A DNA stretch of 64,000 nucleotides, taken from Castellaniella denitrificans (GTDB lineage Bacteria; Pseudomonadota; Gammaproteobacteria; Burkholderiales; Burkholderiaceae_B). Within the stretch, counting starts at the first letter, position 1; each line of letters starts with the position of its first letter. The stretch covers positions 744,001 to 808,000 of the forward strand of contig NZ_JBHSEZ010000001.1 of the NCBI RefSeq assembly GCF_042653765.1, written 5' to 3'. Made by a program: the position numbers and the translations under genes. The notes under the pieces are model-generated. The model was given only the letters and a program-made list of their open reading frames with translations, searched no databases and was not told the origin of the DNA. Positions 1 through 7,564 of the stretch are shown one piece after another.

Positions 1-836
1 CGGCTCGGCAGCACCTGGACGGCGTCGCCGACCTGCCAGGCGCCGCCCCGCAACTGTCCGGCGTAGCCCCGGAACGCGTCGGGACCGCTGCCGTTGTGGC
101 GGATCACCCACTGCACGAAGAAGCGCGCCTGCCCTTCCTCGCGCTCCGCGTCCACCGGCAGGTTCTCCAGCAGGGTCAGCAGCGGCGGCCCCTGGTACCA
201 GGGCGTCCGCTCGCTGGGCCGCACCACGTTGTCGCCCGACAGGGCCGACAGCGGCACGATGTGGAAGGCCGGGATGTCCAGGCGCTCGGCCAGGTCGCGG
301 TAGGCCGCGTGGATCCGCTCGAACACCGCCCGGTCCCAGTCGACCAGGTCCATCTTGTTGACCGCCACCACGATGTGGCGCAGCCCCAGCAGGCGGGCCA
401 GGGTGCTGTGGCGCTTGGTCTGCGGCAGCAGCCGGCCGTCGCTCGCCCGGCTGGCGTCGATCAGGATCACGGCGGCGTCGGCCGTCGAGGCCCCCGTGAC
501 CATGTTGCGCGTGTACTGCTCGTGGCCGGGCGCGTCGGCGACGATGAACTTGCGCGCCGGCGTGGCGAAATAGCGGTAGGCCACGTCGATGGTGATGCCC
601 TGCTCGCGCTCGGCCTCCAGGCCGTCGGTCAGCAGCGCCAGGTCGAGCCCGCTGTCGGGGGCGCGGGTGTATTTCGAGCCCGCGATGGCCTTGAGCTGGT
701 CGGCGAACACGCCCTTGCTGTCGACCAGCAGGCGGCCGATCAGCGTGGATTTGCCGTCGTCCACGGACCCGGCGGTGATCAGGCGCAGCACACTGGTTTC
801 CGGCGCGGCCTGCCATTGTTCATTGATTGCGTTCAT
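1..836 (-). CDS. cysN: Sulfate adenylyltransferase subunit 1 (GTPase), 3' end outside window
   Basis: GTP-hydrolysing subunit of ATP sulfurylase, which with CysD turns sulfate and ATP into adenosine phosphosulfate (APS) in cytoplasmic sulfate assimilation. About 278 codons are visible. The G1 loop (GSVDDGKST, residues 23-31), the switch stretch with REQGIT, the G3 element DAPGHEQ and the G4 NKMD are all intact, as in elongation-factor-type GTPases. The ATG at 836 has an AGGA about 10 bases upstream. It is the last visible gene of the cysH-cysD-cysN run and lies 32 bases after cysD. The C-terminal beta-barrel region lies outside the window, so a CysNC fusion cannot be excluded. Confidence 0.96.
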   Translation of the reverse strand, partial: MNAINEQWQAAPETSVLRLITAGSVDDGKSTLIGRLLVDSKGVFADQLKAIAGSKYTRAPDSGLDLALLTDGLEAEREQGITIDVAYRYFATPARKFIVADAPGHEQYTRNMVTGASTADAAVILIDASRASDGRLLPQTKRHSTLARLLGLRHIVVAVNKMDLVDWDRAVFERIHAAYRDLAERLDIPAFHIVPLSALSGDNVVRPSERTPWYQGPPLLTLLENLPVDAEREEGQARFFVQWVIRHNGSGPDAFRGYAGQLRGGAWQVGDAVQVLPS

Positions 837-868
837 GGTGGGGGATTCCTTTGTCCGGGGCGGGCCGC

Positions 869-1780
869 TCAGAAGTAGCCCTGCTTCTTGCGCCGTTCCA
901 TCGACGCCTCGGAGGTCTGGTCGTCCATGCGCGTGGCGCCGCGCTCGGTGATGGTGGTGACGGCCGTCTCGGCGATGATGTCGGCGGGCGTGGACGCCGT
1001 GGACGCCACCGGGCAGGTGCAGGACACGTCCCCCACCGTGCGGAAGCGCACGCTCAGGCGTTCGACCGGCTCGTCCTCGCGCGGCGGGGTCAGCGGCGTG
1101 ACGGGCACCAGCAGGCCGTTGCGGCGCACGACCTCGCGTTCGTGCGCGTAGTAGATCGAGGGCAGGTCCAGGTTCTCGCGCTCGATGTACTGCCAGACGT
1201 CCAGCTCGGTCCAGTTCGAGATCGGGAAGACGCGGATGTTCTCGCCCGGATGCACGCGGGTGTTGTACAGGTTCCAGAGTTCCGGGCGCTGGGCCTTGGG
1301 GTCCCACTGGCCGAATTCGTCGCGGAACGAGCAGATGCGTTCCTTGGCGCGGGCCTTTTCCTCGTCCCGGCGGGCGCCGCCGATGCAGGCGTCGAAGCCG
1401 AATTCCGCGATCGATTCCAGCAGCGTCGTGGCCTGGGCCGCGTTGCGCGAATCATGGGCATGGCGCAGCACCACCGTGCCGCGCGCGATGGAGTCCTCGA
1501 CGCCGCGCACGATCAGTTCCTCGCCCAGTTCCGCCGCCCGGCGGTCGCGGAAGGCGATCACTTCGGGAAAGTTGTGGCCGGTGTCGATGTGCATCAGCGG
1601 AAAGGGGAAGCGGCCCGGGCGGAAGGCCTTTTCCGCCAGGCGCAGCAGCACGCAGGAGTCCTTGCCGCCGGAAAACAGCAGCACGGGCCGCGCGCATTCG
1701 GCGGCGACTTCCCGCAGGATGTGGATGGCCTCGGATTCCAGCCAGTCGAGATGGGTCCGGGCGAGAAGGGCGGTGCTCAT
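869..1780 (-). CDS. cysD: Sulfate adenylyltransferase subunit 2
   Basis: Catalytic, PP-loop (PAPS-reductase-fold) subunit of ATP sulfurylase; partner of CysN. It has 303 residues, the normal length. The PP-loop motif LLFSGGKDSC lies near residues 33-42, followed by the family stretch HIDTGHNFPE and GGARRDEEKARAKER. The C-terminus ERRKKQGYF is typical of CysD. The ATG at 1780 overlaps the cysH stop codon (ATGA), so the two are probably translationally coupled. Confidence 0.97.
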   Translation of the reverse strand: MSTALLARTHLDWLESEAIHILREVAAECARPVLLFSGGKDSCVLLRLAEKAFRPGRFPFPLMHIDTGHNFPEVIAFRDRRAAELGEELIVRGVEDSIARGTVVLRHAHDSRNAAQATTLLESIAEFGFDACIGGARRDEEKARAKERICSFRDEFGQWDPKAQRPELWNLYNTRVHPGENIRVFPISNWTELDVWQYIERENLDLPSIYYAHEREVVRRNGLLVPVTPLTPPREDEPVERLSVRFRTVGDVSCTCPVASTASTPADIIAETAVTTITERGATRMDDQTSEASMERRKKQGYF

Positions 1781-2550
1781 GATGTCAATGTTTCCGTAGT
1801 GTCCGTGGGGATGGGGTCGCGCGGGCGCACCCCGGGTCGTCCGGCCGCGCGCAGGTTGCCGGCGTGCAGGCCGCATTCGCGGCTGTCGCGCTGTTCCCAC
1901 CACCAGCGGCCGGCGCGCGGATCCTCGCCGGGGTGCACGGCGCGCGTACAGGGTTCGCAGCCGATCGAGGGGTAGCCCCGGTCGTGCAGCGGGTTGTAGG
2001 GCACGCCCAGCGCGCGCACCACGCCCCATACCTCGTCGGTCGTCCAGAACGCCAGGGGATTGAATTTGCGCAGGCCGAAGGTGTCGTCCCATTCGGTCTC
2101 GGGCAGTTCGACCCGGGTCAGGGACTGCTCGCGCCGCTGGCCGGTGATCCAGGCCGTGCGGCCCGCCAGCGCGCGGCGCAGCGGCTCGACCTTGCGGATG
2201 CCGCAGCAGGCCTTGCGCAATTCCACGCTTTCGTAGAAGGCGAACTCGCCATGCGCGGCCACGTGGTCCCGCACGGCCCCGGGGTCGGGACGCATCACGC
2301 GCACCTCGATGCCGTAGCGCTCGCGCACGACGTCCACCATGGCCAGGGTCTCGGCGTGCAGGCGGCCGGTGTCGAGCATGAAGACTTCCAGCGGCCGGGA
2401 AAGCTGCGCCACGGCATGGATCAGCAGGGTATCCTCGACCCCCATGGACGACGCCAGCAGCGCGTCGGGATGCAGGTCCGCGATGCGCCACAGGCTGGCC
2501 AGCAGGGCCTCCCAGCGCGCCGCCAGCGGCGGGGACAGCGACATCGGCAC
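1777..2550 (-). CDS. cysH: Assimilatory adenylylsulfate (APS) reductase
   Basis: Reduces APS to sulfite. It is the APS type rather than the PAPS type because the [4Fe-4S] cysteines are present: a CC pair in RKACCGIRKVEPL and a second pair in GCEPCTRAV. The catalytic cysteine is in the C-terminal ECGLH motif. A GTG start at 2550 is preferred because GGAG sits 7 bases upstream; the ATG at 2544 is the alternative and would shorten the protein by two residues. With GTG it has 257 residues. A tail of about 24 residues follows ECGLH and looks unconserved. First gene of the cysHDN operon, divergent from gdhA. Confidence 0.95.
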   Translation of the reverse strand: MPMSLSPPLAARWEALLASLWRIADLHPDALLASSMGVEDTLLIHAVAQLSRPLEVFMLDTGRLHAETLAMVDVVRERYGIEVRVMRPDPGAVRDHVAAHGEFAFYESVELRKACCGIRKVEPLRRALAGRTAWITGQRREQSLTRVELPETEWDDTFGLRKFNPLAFWTTDEVWGVVRALGVPYNPLHDRGYPSIGCEPCTRAVHPGEDPRAGRWWWEQRDSRECGLHAGNLRAAGRPGVRPRDPIPTDTTETLTS

Positions 2551-2642
2551 GATCGATCTCCAACAGGACGAAGCCGGCCTTCCCGCCGGCGGAAGCACCC
2601 AGTGTGCCCGTCCGCCGTCCTGGCCGGAACGAAAAAAACGTT

Positions 2643-2656
2643 GGTTCCATATAACC
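2643..2656. promoter_or_regulatory. Imperfect palindrome upstream of cysH, possible CysB-type site
   Basis: GGTTCCATATAACC is an AT-centred imperfect dyad in an otherwise GC-rich intergenic region, about 95 bases upstream of the cysH start. An A/T tract (AACGAAAAAAACGTT) abuts it. Sulfate genes are commonly CysB-regulated, so a CysB site is a reasonable inference from position. The sequence alone does not prove it. Confidence 0.3.
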
Positions 2657-2766
2657 GGAGCCCCCTCGTCCGGCCGATGCGGGCCACAGAATGCCGCCGC
2701 CGCACTAAAATGGGGCCGGTAGTATGTCCCTGACTGTTCTGCACTCATTACAAAAGGTCGCACACC

Positions 2767-4056
2767 ATGCCCGAACCGATTTCCCAAGCCCTGCCCTCCT
2801 ACATGGATCCGGCCCACCCCGGCCCCTGGGGCATCTATCTGGAACAGGTCGACCGCGTCACGCCCTACCTGGGCTCCCTGGCGCGCTGGGTCGAAACCCT
2901 GAAGCGCCCCAAGCGCATCCTGATCGTGGACGTGCCGGTCGAACTGGACAACGGCACGGTCGCCCACTTCGAGGGCTACCGGGTGCAGCACAACACCTCG
3001 CGCGGCCCCGGCAAGGGCGGCGTGCGCTACCACCAGGACGTGACCCTGTCCGAAGTCATGGCCCTGTCGGCCTGGATGTCGGTCAAGTCCGCCGCCGTGA
3101 ACCTGCCCTTCGGCGGCGCCAAGGGCGGCATCCGCATCGACCCGCGCAAGTATTCCCAGGGCGAACTGGAACGCATCACGCGCCGCTACACCAGCGAAAT
3201 CCACGACATCATCGGTCCCAACAAGGACATCCCCGCGCCGGACGTCAACACCAACGGCCAGATCATGGCCTGGATGATGGACACCTACTCCATGAACGAA
3301 GGCGCCACCACCACCGGCGTGGTGACCGGCAAGCCGATCTCGCTGGGCGGCAGCCTGGGCCGCGTCGAAGCCACGGGCCGCGGCGTGTACGTGGCGGCCT
3401 GCGAAGCCGCGCGCGAATCCGGCATCGACATCAAGGGCGCGCGCGTCGCCATCCAGGGCTTCGGCAACGTGGGCGGCACCGCCGCGCGCCTGTTCCACGA
3501 AGCCGGCGCCAAGGTCGTCGCGGTCTACGACCACACCGGCATCGTCCACAACGCCAACGGCCTGAACGTCCTGGCCCTGTTCGACCACGTGCGCGAAAGC
3601 GGCGGCGTGGCGGGCGCCCCCGACGCCCAGTCGCTCAGCCCCAAGGAATTCTGGTCGCTGGAAACCGAGATCCTGATCCCGGCCGCCCTGGAAGGCCAGA
3701 TCACCCGCGACAACGCCGACCTGATCCGCACCCGCATCCTGGTCGAAGGCGCCAACGGTCCGACCACCCCCGAGGCCGACGACATCCTCTCGGCCAAGGG
3801 CACGGTCATCGTCCCGGACGTGGTCGCCAACGCGGGCGGCGTCACGGTCAGCTACTTCGAATGGGTGCAGGACTTCTCCAGCTTCTTCTGGACGGAACAG
3901 GAAATCAACCACCGCCTCGAAGCCATGATGCGCGCCGCCTACGCGGCCGTGTCCGCGGTGGCCCGCCAGCACGGGGTGTCGCTGCGCACGGCGTCCTTCA
4001 TCGTGGCCTGCACCCGCATCCTCGAAGCCCGCCAGGTGCGCGGCCTGTACCCCTGA
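2767..4056 (+). CDS. gdhA: NAD(P)-dependent glutamate dehydrogenase
   Basis: Interconverts glutamate and 2-oxoglutarate plus ammonium. The 429 residues carry an N-terminal substrate domain with GGVRYHQ and the catalytic-lysine motif PFGGAKGGI (Lys119), then a Rossmann domain with GFGNVG at 231-236. The length fits the hexameric 45-kDa class. Coenzyme preference cannot be read with confidence. The start at 2767 has only a weak AAGG ribosome site. The stop codon overlaps the ATG of the following asparaginase (TGATG). Confidence 0.96.
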   Translation: MPEPISQALPSYMDPAHPGPWGIYLEQVDRVTPYLGSLARWVETLKRPKRILIVDVPVELDNGTVAHFEGYRVQHNTSRGPGKGGVRYHQDVTLSEVMALSAWMSVKSAAVNLPFGGAKGGIRIDPRKYSQGELERITRRYTSEIHDIIGPNKDIPAPDVNTNGQIMAWMMDTYSMNEGATTTGVVTGKPISLGGSLGRVEATGRGVYVAACEAARESGIDIKGARVAIQGFGNVGGTAARLFHEAGAKVVAVYDHTGIVHNANGLNVLALFDHVRESGGVAGAPDAQSLSPKEFWSLETEILIPAALEGQITRDNADLIRTRILVEGANGPTTPEADDILSAKGTVIVPDVVANAGGVTVSYFEWVQDFSSFFWTEQEINHRLEAMMRAAYAAVSAVARQHGVSLRTASFIVACTRILEARQVRGLYP

Positions 4057-5024
4057 TGCGGCCACGCCTGGTCCTGATCGGCACGGGCGGCACCATCGCC
4101 GCCACGGCCGGCGACGCCCGCACGCTGACCGGCTACCGGGTCACCCAGGGGATCGAGGCCATGCTGGCGGCGATCCCCGGGGCGGCCGACGTGGCCGACA
4201 TCCGCTGCGAACAGCCGTTCAACGTGGACAGCCGGGACCTGGGCACCGCCCGGGTCCTGCGGCTGGCGCGCGCCGTGGAGCGCCACACGCGCGACGCGGA
4301 CGTGGACGCGGTGGTCGTGACCCACGGGACCGACAGCCTGGAGGAAACCGCCTTCTTCCTGCACCTGACGGTGCGCAGTCCCAAGCCCGTCGTGCTGGTC
4401 GGCGCCATGCGCCCGGCCTCGGCCCTGAGCGCCGACGGGCCGCTGAACCTGGTCAACGCCCTGCTGACGGCGGCGGATCCCGCCAGCCGCGACCGGGGCG
4501 TGCTGGTGGTCATGAACGACCGCATCGTGGCCGCGAGGCACGCGGCCAAGCGCCACACCACCCGGGTCGACGCCTTCGGGGCGGACGGCGAGGGCGTCCT
4601 GGGCGCGGTCACCGACGGCCGGGTCCGCTATGCCCTGCGTCCGGACCTGCCCGACGCGGCGGAATTTTCCCTGGCCGGCCTGCGCGCCCTGCCCCCGGTG
4701 GACATCATCCTGGATTACCAGGACGCGCCCCCGCACCCCTACGCCGCCGCGATCCGGGCCGGATCGCGCGGCATCGTGGTCGCGTCCATGGGCAACGGCA
4801 GCCTGAGCCCGGCCGCCGCGCGGGGCTGCGCCCAGGCGATCCGCCGGGGGCTGGTCTGCGTGCGCGCCAGCCGGGTGCCCGACGGCCTGGTCACGGACTC
4901 CGGCGCCGGCGGCCCGCTGGCGGCCCATGCGCTCAATCCCCTGCAGGCGCGCATCGCCCTGCGGCTGGCGCTGGCGCGCGGGATGGACCGCGCTGAAATC
5001 GGCGACCTGCTGCGGCGGCTGTAG
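4056..5024 (+). CDS. L-asparaginase (type I/II fold)
   Basis: Hydrolyses asparagine to aspartate and ammonia. Both catalytic threonine motifs are present: TGGTIA (residues 10-15) and THGTDSLEET (89-98). The 322-residue length is standard. There is no signal peptide, since the first strand begins at residue 4, so a cytoplasmic location is inferred. It is coupled to gdhA through a TGATG overlap, which puts an ammonia-releasing and an ammonia-handling enzyme on one transcript. Its stop codon directly abuts that of the convergent tdh, with no bases between. Confidence 0.93.
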   Translation: MRPRLVLIGTGGTIAATAGDARTLTGYRVTQGIEAMLAAIPGAADVADIRCEQPFNVDSRDLGTARVLRLARAVERHTRDADVDAVVVTHGTDSLEETAFFLHLTVRSPKPVVLVGAMRPASALSADGPLNLVNALLTAADPASRDRGVLVVMNDRIVAARHAAKRHTTRVDAFGADGEGVLGAVTDGRVRYALRPDLPDAAEFSLAGLRALPPVDIILDYQDAPPHPYAAAIRAGSRGIVVASMGNGSLSPAAARGCAQAIRRGLVCVRASRVPDGLVTDSGAGGPLAAHALNPLQARIALRLALARGMDRAEIGDLLRRL

Positions 5025-6050
5025 TCAGTCCCAGCTCAGGACGACCTTGCCGCTCTGCCCCGACAGCATCGCCTCGAAGCCCTGGCGGAAGTCCGCCACC
5101 GGATAGCGGTGCGTCAGGATGGGCGACAGGTCCAGGCCGCTCTGCAGCATGGCGACCATCTTGTACCAGGTCTCGAACATCTGGCGGCCGTAGATGCCCT
5201 TGATCTCCAGGCCCTTGAAGATCACCTGGCTCCAGTCGATGCCCACGCCGTCGGGCAGGATGCCCAGCATGGCGATCTTGCCGCCATGGTTCATCTGGTC
5301 CAGCATCGAGGAAAAGGCGCTGGGCACGCCGGACATTTCCAGGCCCACGTCGAAGCCCTCGGTCATGCCCAGTTCGCGCATCACGTCGCGCAGGTCCTCG
5401 CGGGCCACGTTCACCGTGCGGCTGGCGCCCATGCGGGCGGCCAGGTCCAGGCGATAGTCGTTGACGTCGGTGATGACGACGTTGCGCGCCCCCACGTGGC
5501 GGGCGATCGCCGCCGCCATGGCCCCGATCGGGCCGGCGCCGGTGATCAGCACGTCCTCGCCCACCAGGTCGAAGGCCAGCGCCGTATGGGTGGCGTTGCC
5601 GTAGGGATCGAAGATGGCGGCCAGGTCGTCGGACACGTCGTCCGGGATGCGGAAAGCGTTGAAGGCCGGGATCGCCAGGTAGTCGGCGAAGGCGCCGGGG
5701 CGGTTGACGCCCACGCCCTGGGTGTTGCGGCACAGGTGCCGGCGGCCGGCGCGGCAGTTGCGGCAATGGCCGCAGGTGATGTGCCCTTCGCCGGAGACGC
5801 GGTCGCCGATCCGGAAGCCCTGGACTTCCTGGCCGATCTCCACGACCTCGCCCACGTATTCATGGCCGACGTGCATGGGCACGGGGATGGTGCGCGCCGC
5901 CCAGTCGTCCCATTTCCAGATGTGGATGTCCGTGCCGCAGATGGCGGTCTTGCGGATGCGGATCAGCAGGTCGTTGTGCCCGATGACGGGCTTCGGGACA
6001 TCCACCATTTCCAGCCCGGCGGCGGGCTGCGTTTTGGCCAAGGCTCTCAT
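5025..6050 (-). CDS. tdh: L-threonine 3-dehydrogenase
   Basis: Zinc alcohol-dehydrogenase-family enzyme that oxidises threonine to 2-amino-3-ketobutyrate with NAD. The 341 residues match the family length. Catalytic zinc ligands include Cys38 in AICGTDIHIW and the VGHEYVG motif. The structural-zinc cysteines are in CGHCRNCRAGRRHLC, and the nucleotide-binding motif is GAGPIGAMAA. It lies 19 bases downstream of kbl in the usual kbl-tdh operon, whose products convert threonine to glycine and acetyl-CoA. Confidence 0.97.
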   Translation of the reverse strand: MRALAKTQPAAGLEMVDVPKPVIGHNDLLIRIRKTAICGTDIHIWKWDDWAARTIPVPMHVGHEYVGEVVEIGQEVQGFRIGDRVSGEGHITCGHCRNCRAGRRHLCRNTQGVGVNRPGAFADYLAIPAFNAFRIPDDVSDDLAAIFDPYGNATHTALAFDLVGEDVLITGAGPIGAMAAAIARHVGARNVVITDVNDYRLDLAARMGASRTVNVAREDLRDVMRELGMTEGFDVGLEMSGVPSAFSSMLDQMNHGGKIAMLGILPDGVGIDWSQVIFKGLEIKGIYGRQMFETWYKMVAMLQSGLDLSPILTHRYPVADFRQGFEAMLSGQSGKVVLSWD

Positions 6051-6069
6051 GGAGACTCCTGTTCCTGTA

Positions 6070-7272
6070 TCAGGCGATCACGCCCAGTTCACGTCCCACG
6101 CGGGCGAAAGCCCGGACGGCGCGGTCGATGTCCTCGGGCGCGTGAGCTGCGCTCATCTGGGTGCGGATGCGGGCGCGGCCCTTGGGCACCACGGGATAGG
6201 AAAAACCGATCACGTAAATGCCTTGCTCCAGCAGGGCGTCGGCCATGCGGCCGGCCAGGGCGGCGTCGCCCAGCATCACCGGGATGATCGGGTGTTCCCC
6301 GGGCACCAGGTCGAAGCCCAGCGCCTGCATCTCGCGGCGGAAGTGCGCACCGTTGCGGTGCACGCGGGCGCGCAGTTCCGCGCCTTCGGCGTCCTGGAGC
6401 AGCCCGATCACCCGCCGGGACGCCGCCACGATGGCCGGCGCGAGCGTGTTGGAAAACAGGTAGGGGCGGGAACGCTGGCGCAGCAGGTCGACGATCACGG
6501 GATCGGCCGCGACGTAGCCGCCCGAGGCCCCGCCCAGCGCCTTGCCCAGCGTCCCGGTCAGGATGTGGACCCGGCCCGCGACGCCGCAATGTTCCGGCGT
6601 GCCGCGCCCGCCCGCGCCCATGAAGCCCACGGCATGGGAATCGTCCACCATCACCAGGGCGTCGAACTCGTCGGCCAGGTCGCAGATCGCCGCCAGGTCG
6701 GCAATGATGCCGTCCATGGAGAACACGCCGTCCGTGGCGATCATGACGTGCCGCGCCCCGCCGTCGCGGGCCGCCTGGAGCTGCGCGCGCAGGTCGTCCA
6801 TGTCGTTGTTGGCGTAGCGGTAGCGGCGCGCCTTGCACAGGCGGATGCCGTCGATGATGCTGGCGTGGTTGAGGGCGTCGCTGACGATGGCGTCCTGCTC
6901 GTCCAGCAGGGCCTCGAACAGGCCGCCGTTGGCGTCGAAACAGCTGGAATACAGGATGGCGTCCCCCATTCCCAGCCAGCGGGCCAGGTCGGCTTCCAGG
7001 GCCTTGTGCCCCGTCTGGGTGCCGCAGATGAAGCGCACCGACGCCAGGCCGAAACCGTCGGCGGCCAGGCCCTCGGCGGCCGCCTGGATCAGGCGAGGAT
7101 CGTTGGCCAGGCCCAGGTAATTGTTGGCGCAGAAGTTCAGCACCTCGGCGCCGCCGGCCAGCCGCACGCGCGCGGACTGCTGGCTGGCGATGACACGCTC
7201 GGACTTGTAGAAACCATCTTCGCGCAGCTGCCCGATCCGGGCGCGCGCATCAGCAAGGAATCGCTGGGACAT
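6070..7272 (-). CDS. kbl: 2-amino-3-ketobutyrate CoA ligase (glycine C-acetyltransferase)
   Basis: PLP enzyme that cleaves 2-amino-3-ketobutyrate with CoA to glycine and acetyl-CoA, the second step after Tdh. The 400 residues show the alpha-oxoamine synthase features: NFCANNYLGLA near the N-terminus, DDSHAVGFMG in the PLP site and the Schiff-base lysine in TLGKALGGASGGY. First gene of the kbl-tdh operon. The ATG at 7272 follows an AAAGG-like ribosome site. Confidence 0.97.
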   Translation of the reverse strand: MSQRFLADARARIGQLREDGFYKSERVIASQQSARVRLAGGAEVLNFCANNYLGLANDPRLIQAAAEGLAADGFGLASVRFICGTQTGHKALEADLARWLGMGDAILYSSCFDANGGLFEALLDEQDAIVSDALNHASIIDGIRLCKARRYRYANNDMDDLRAQLQAARDGGARHVMIATDGVFSMDGIIADLAAICDLADEFDALVMVDDSHAVGFMGAGGRGTPEHCGVAGRVHILTGTLGKALGGASGGYVAADPVIVDLLRQRSRPYLFSNTLAPAIVAASRRVIGLLQDAEGAELRARVHRNGAHFRREMQALGFDLVPGEHPIIPVMLGDAALAGRMADALLEQGIYVIGFSYPVVPKGRARIRTQMSAAHAPEDIDRAVRAFARVGRELGVIA

Positions 7273-7387
7273 GATTCACCTTTTGGGGGAATGCATCGGA
7301 ATGGAAACGCGTGCCGGCATTGTACGCCGCCGCCCTCGCATCCCCGAAGCCCCGCGCATCCCCGGCGCCGGATCCGGCTGTCTTGAC

Positions 7388-7399
7388 ATTGTTCACAAT
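7388..7399. promoter_or_regulatory. Inverted repeat between kbl and the GGDEF/EAL gene
   Basis: ATTGTTCACAAT (5-base arms, 2-base centre) lies in the divergent 292-base spacer, at the end of a TTGACA hexamer at 7383-7388. The TTGT-N2-ACAA pattern resembles sites of GntR/FadR-type repressors. Which gene it controls is not evident; no convincing -10 element pairs with the TTGACA. Confidence 0.35.
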
Positions 7400-7564
7400 C
7401 TCGACAACTGATGACAATCCTGCGGGCTGTGCAGCACTTTGCCGCGCCGCGCCCGGCACTATGATGTCCTCTTTTGGCTCCATGCCAGGACGCGCCGGAA
7501 ACCGTTCCGCCATCGAGGAACCGCGCGCAGCCCAGCCGGGCACCCGGATACCGGACCGAACCCT

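Noticed and set aside
1777..4065. A 762-codon minus-strand frame covering cysH and the region opposite gdhA
   Set aside because: Only the last 257 codons (cysH) are real. The upstream part is antisense to gdhA and has shadow-like composition.
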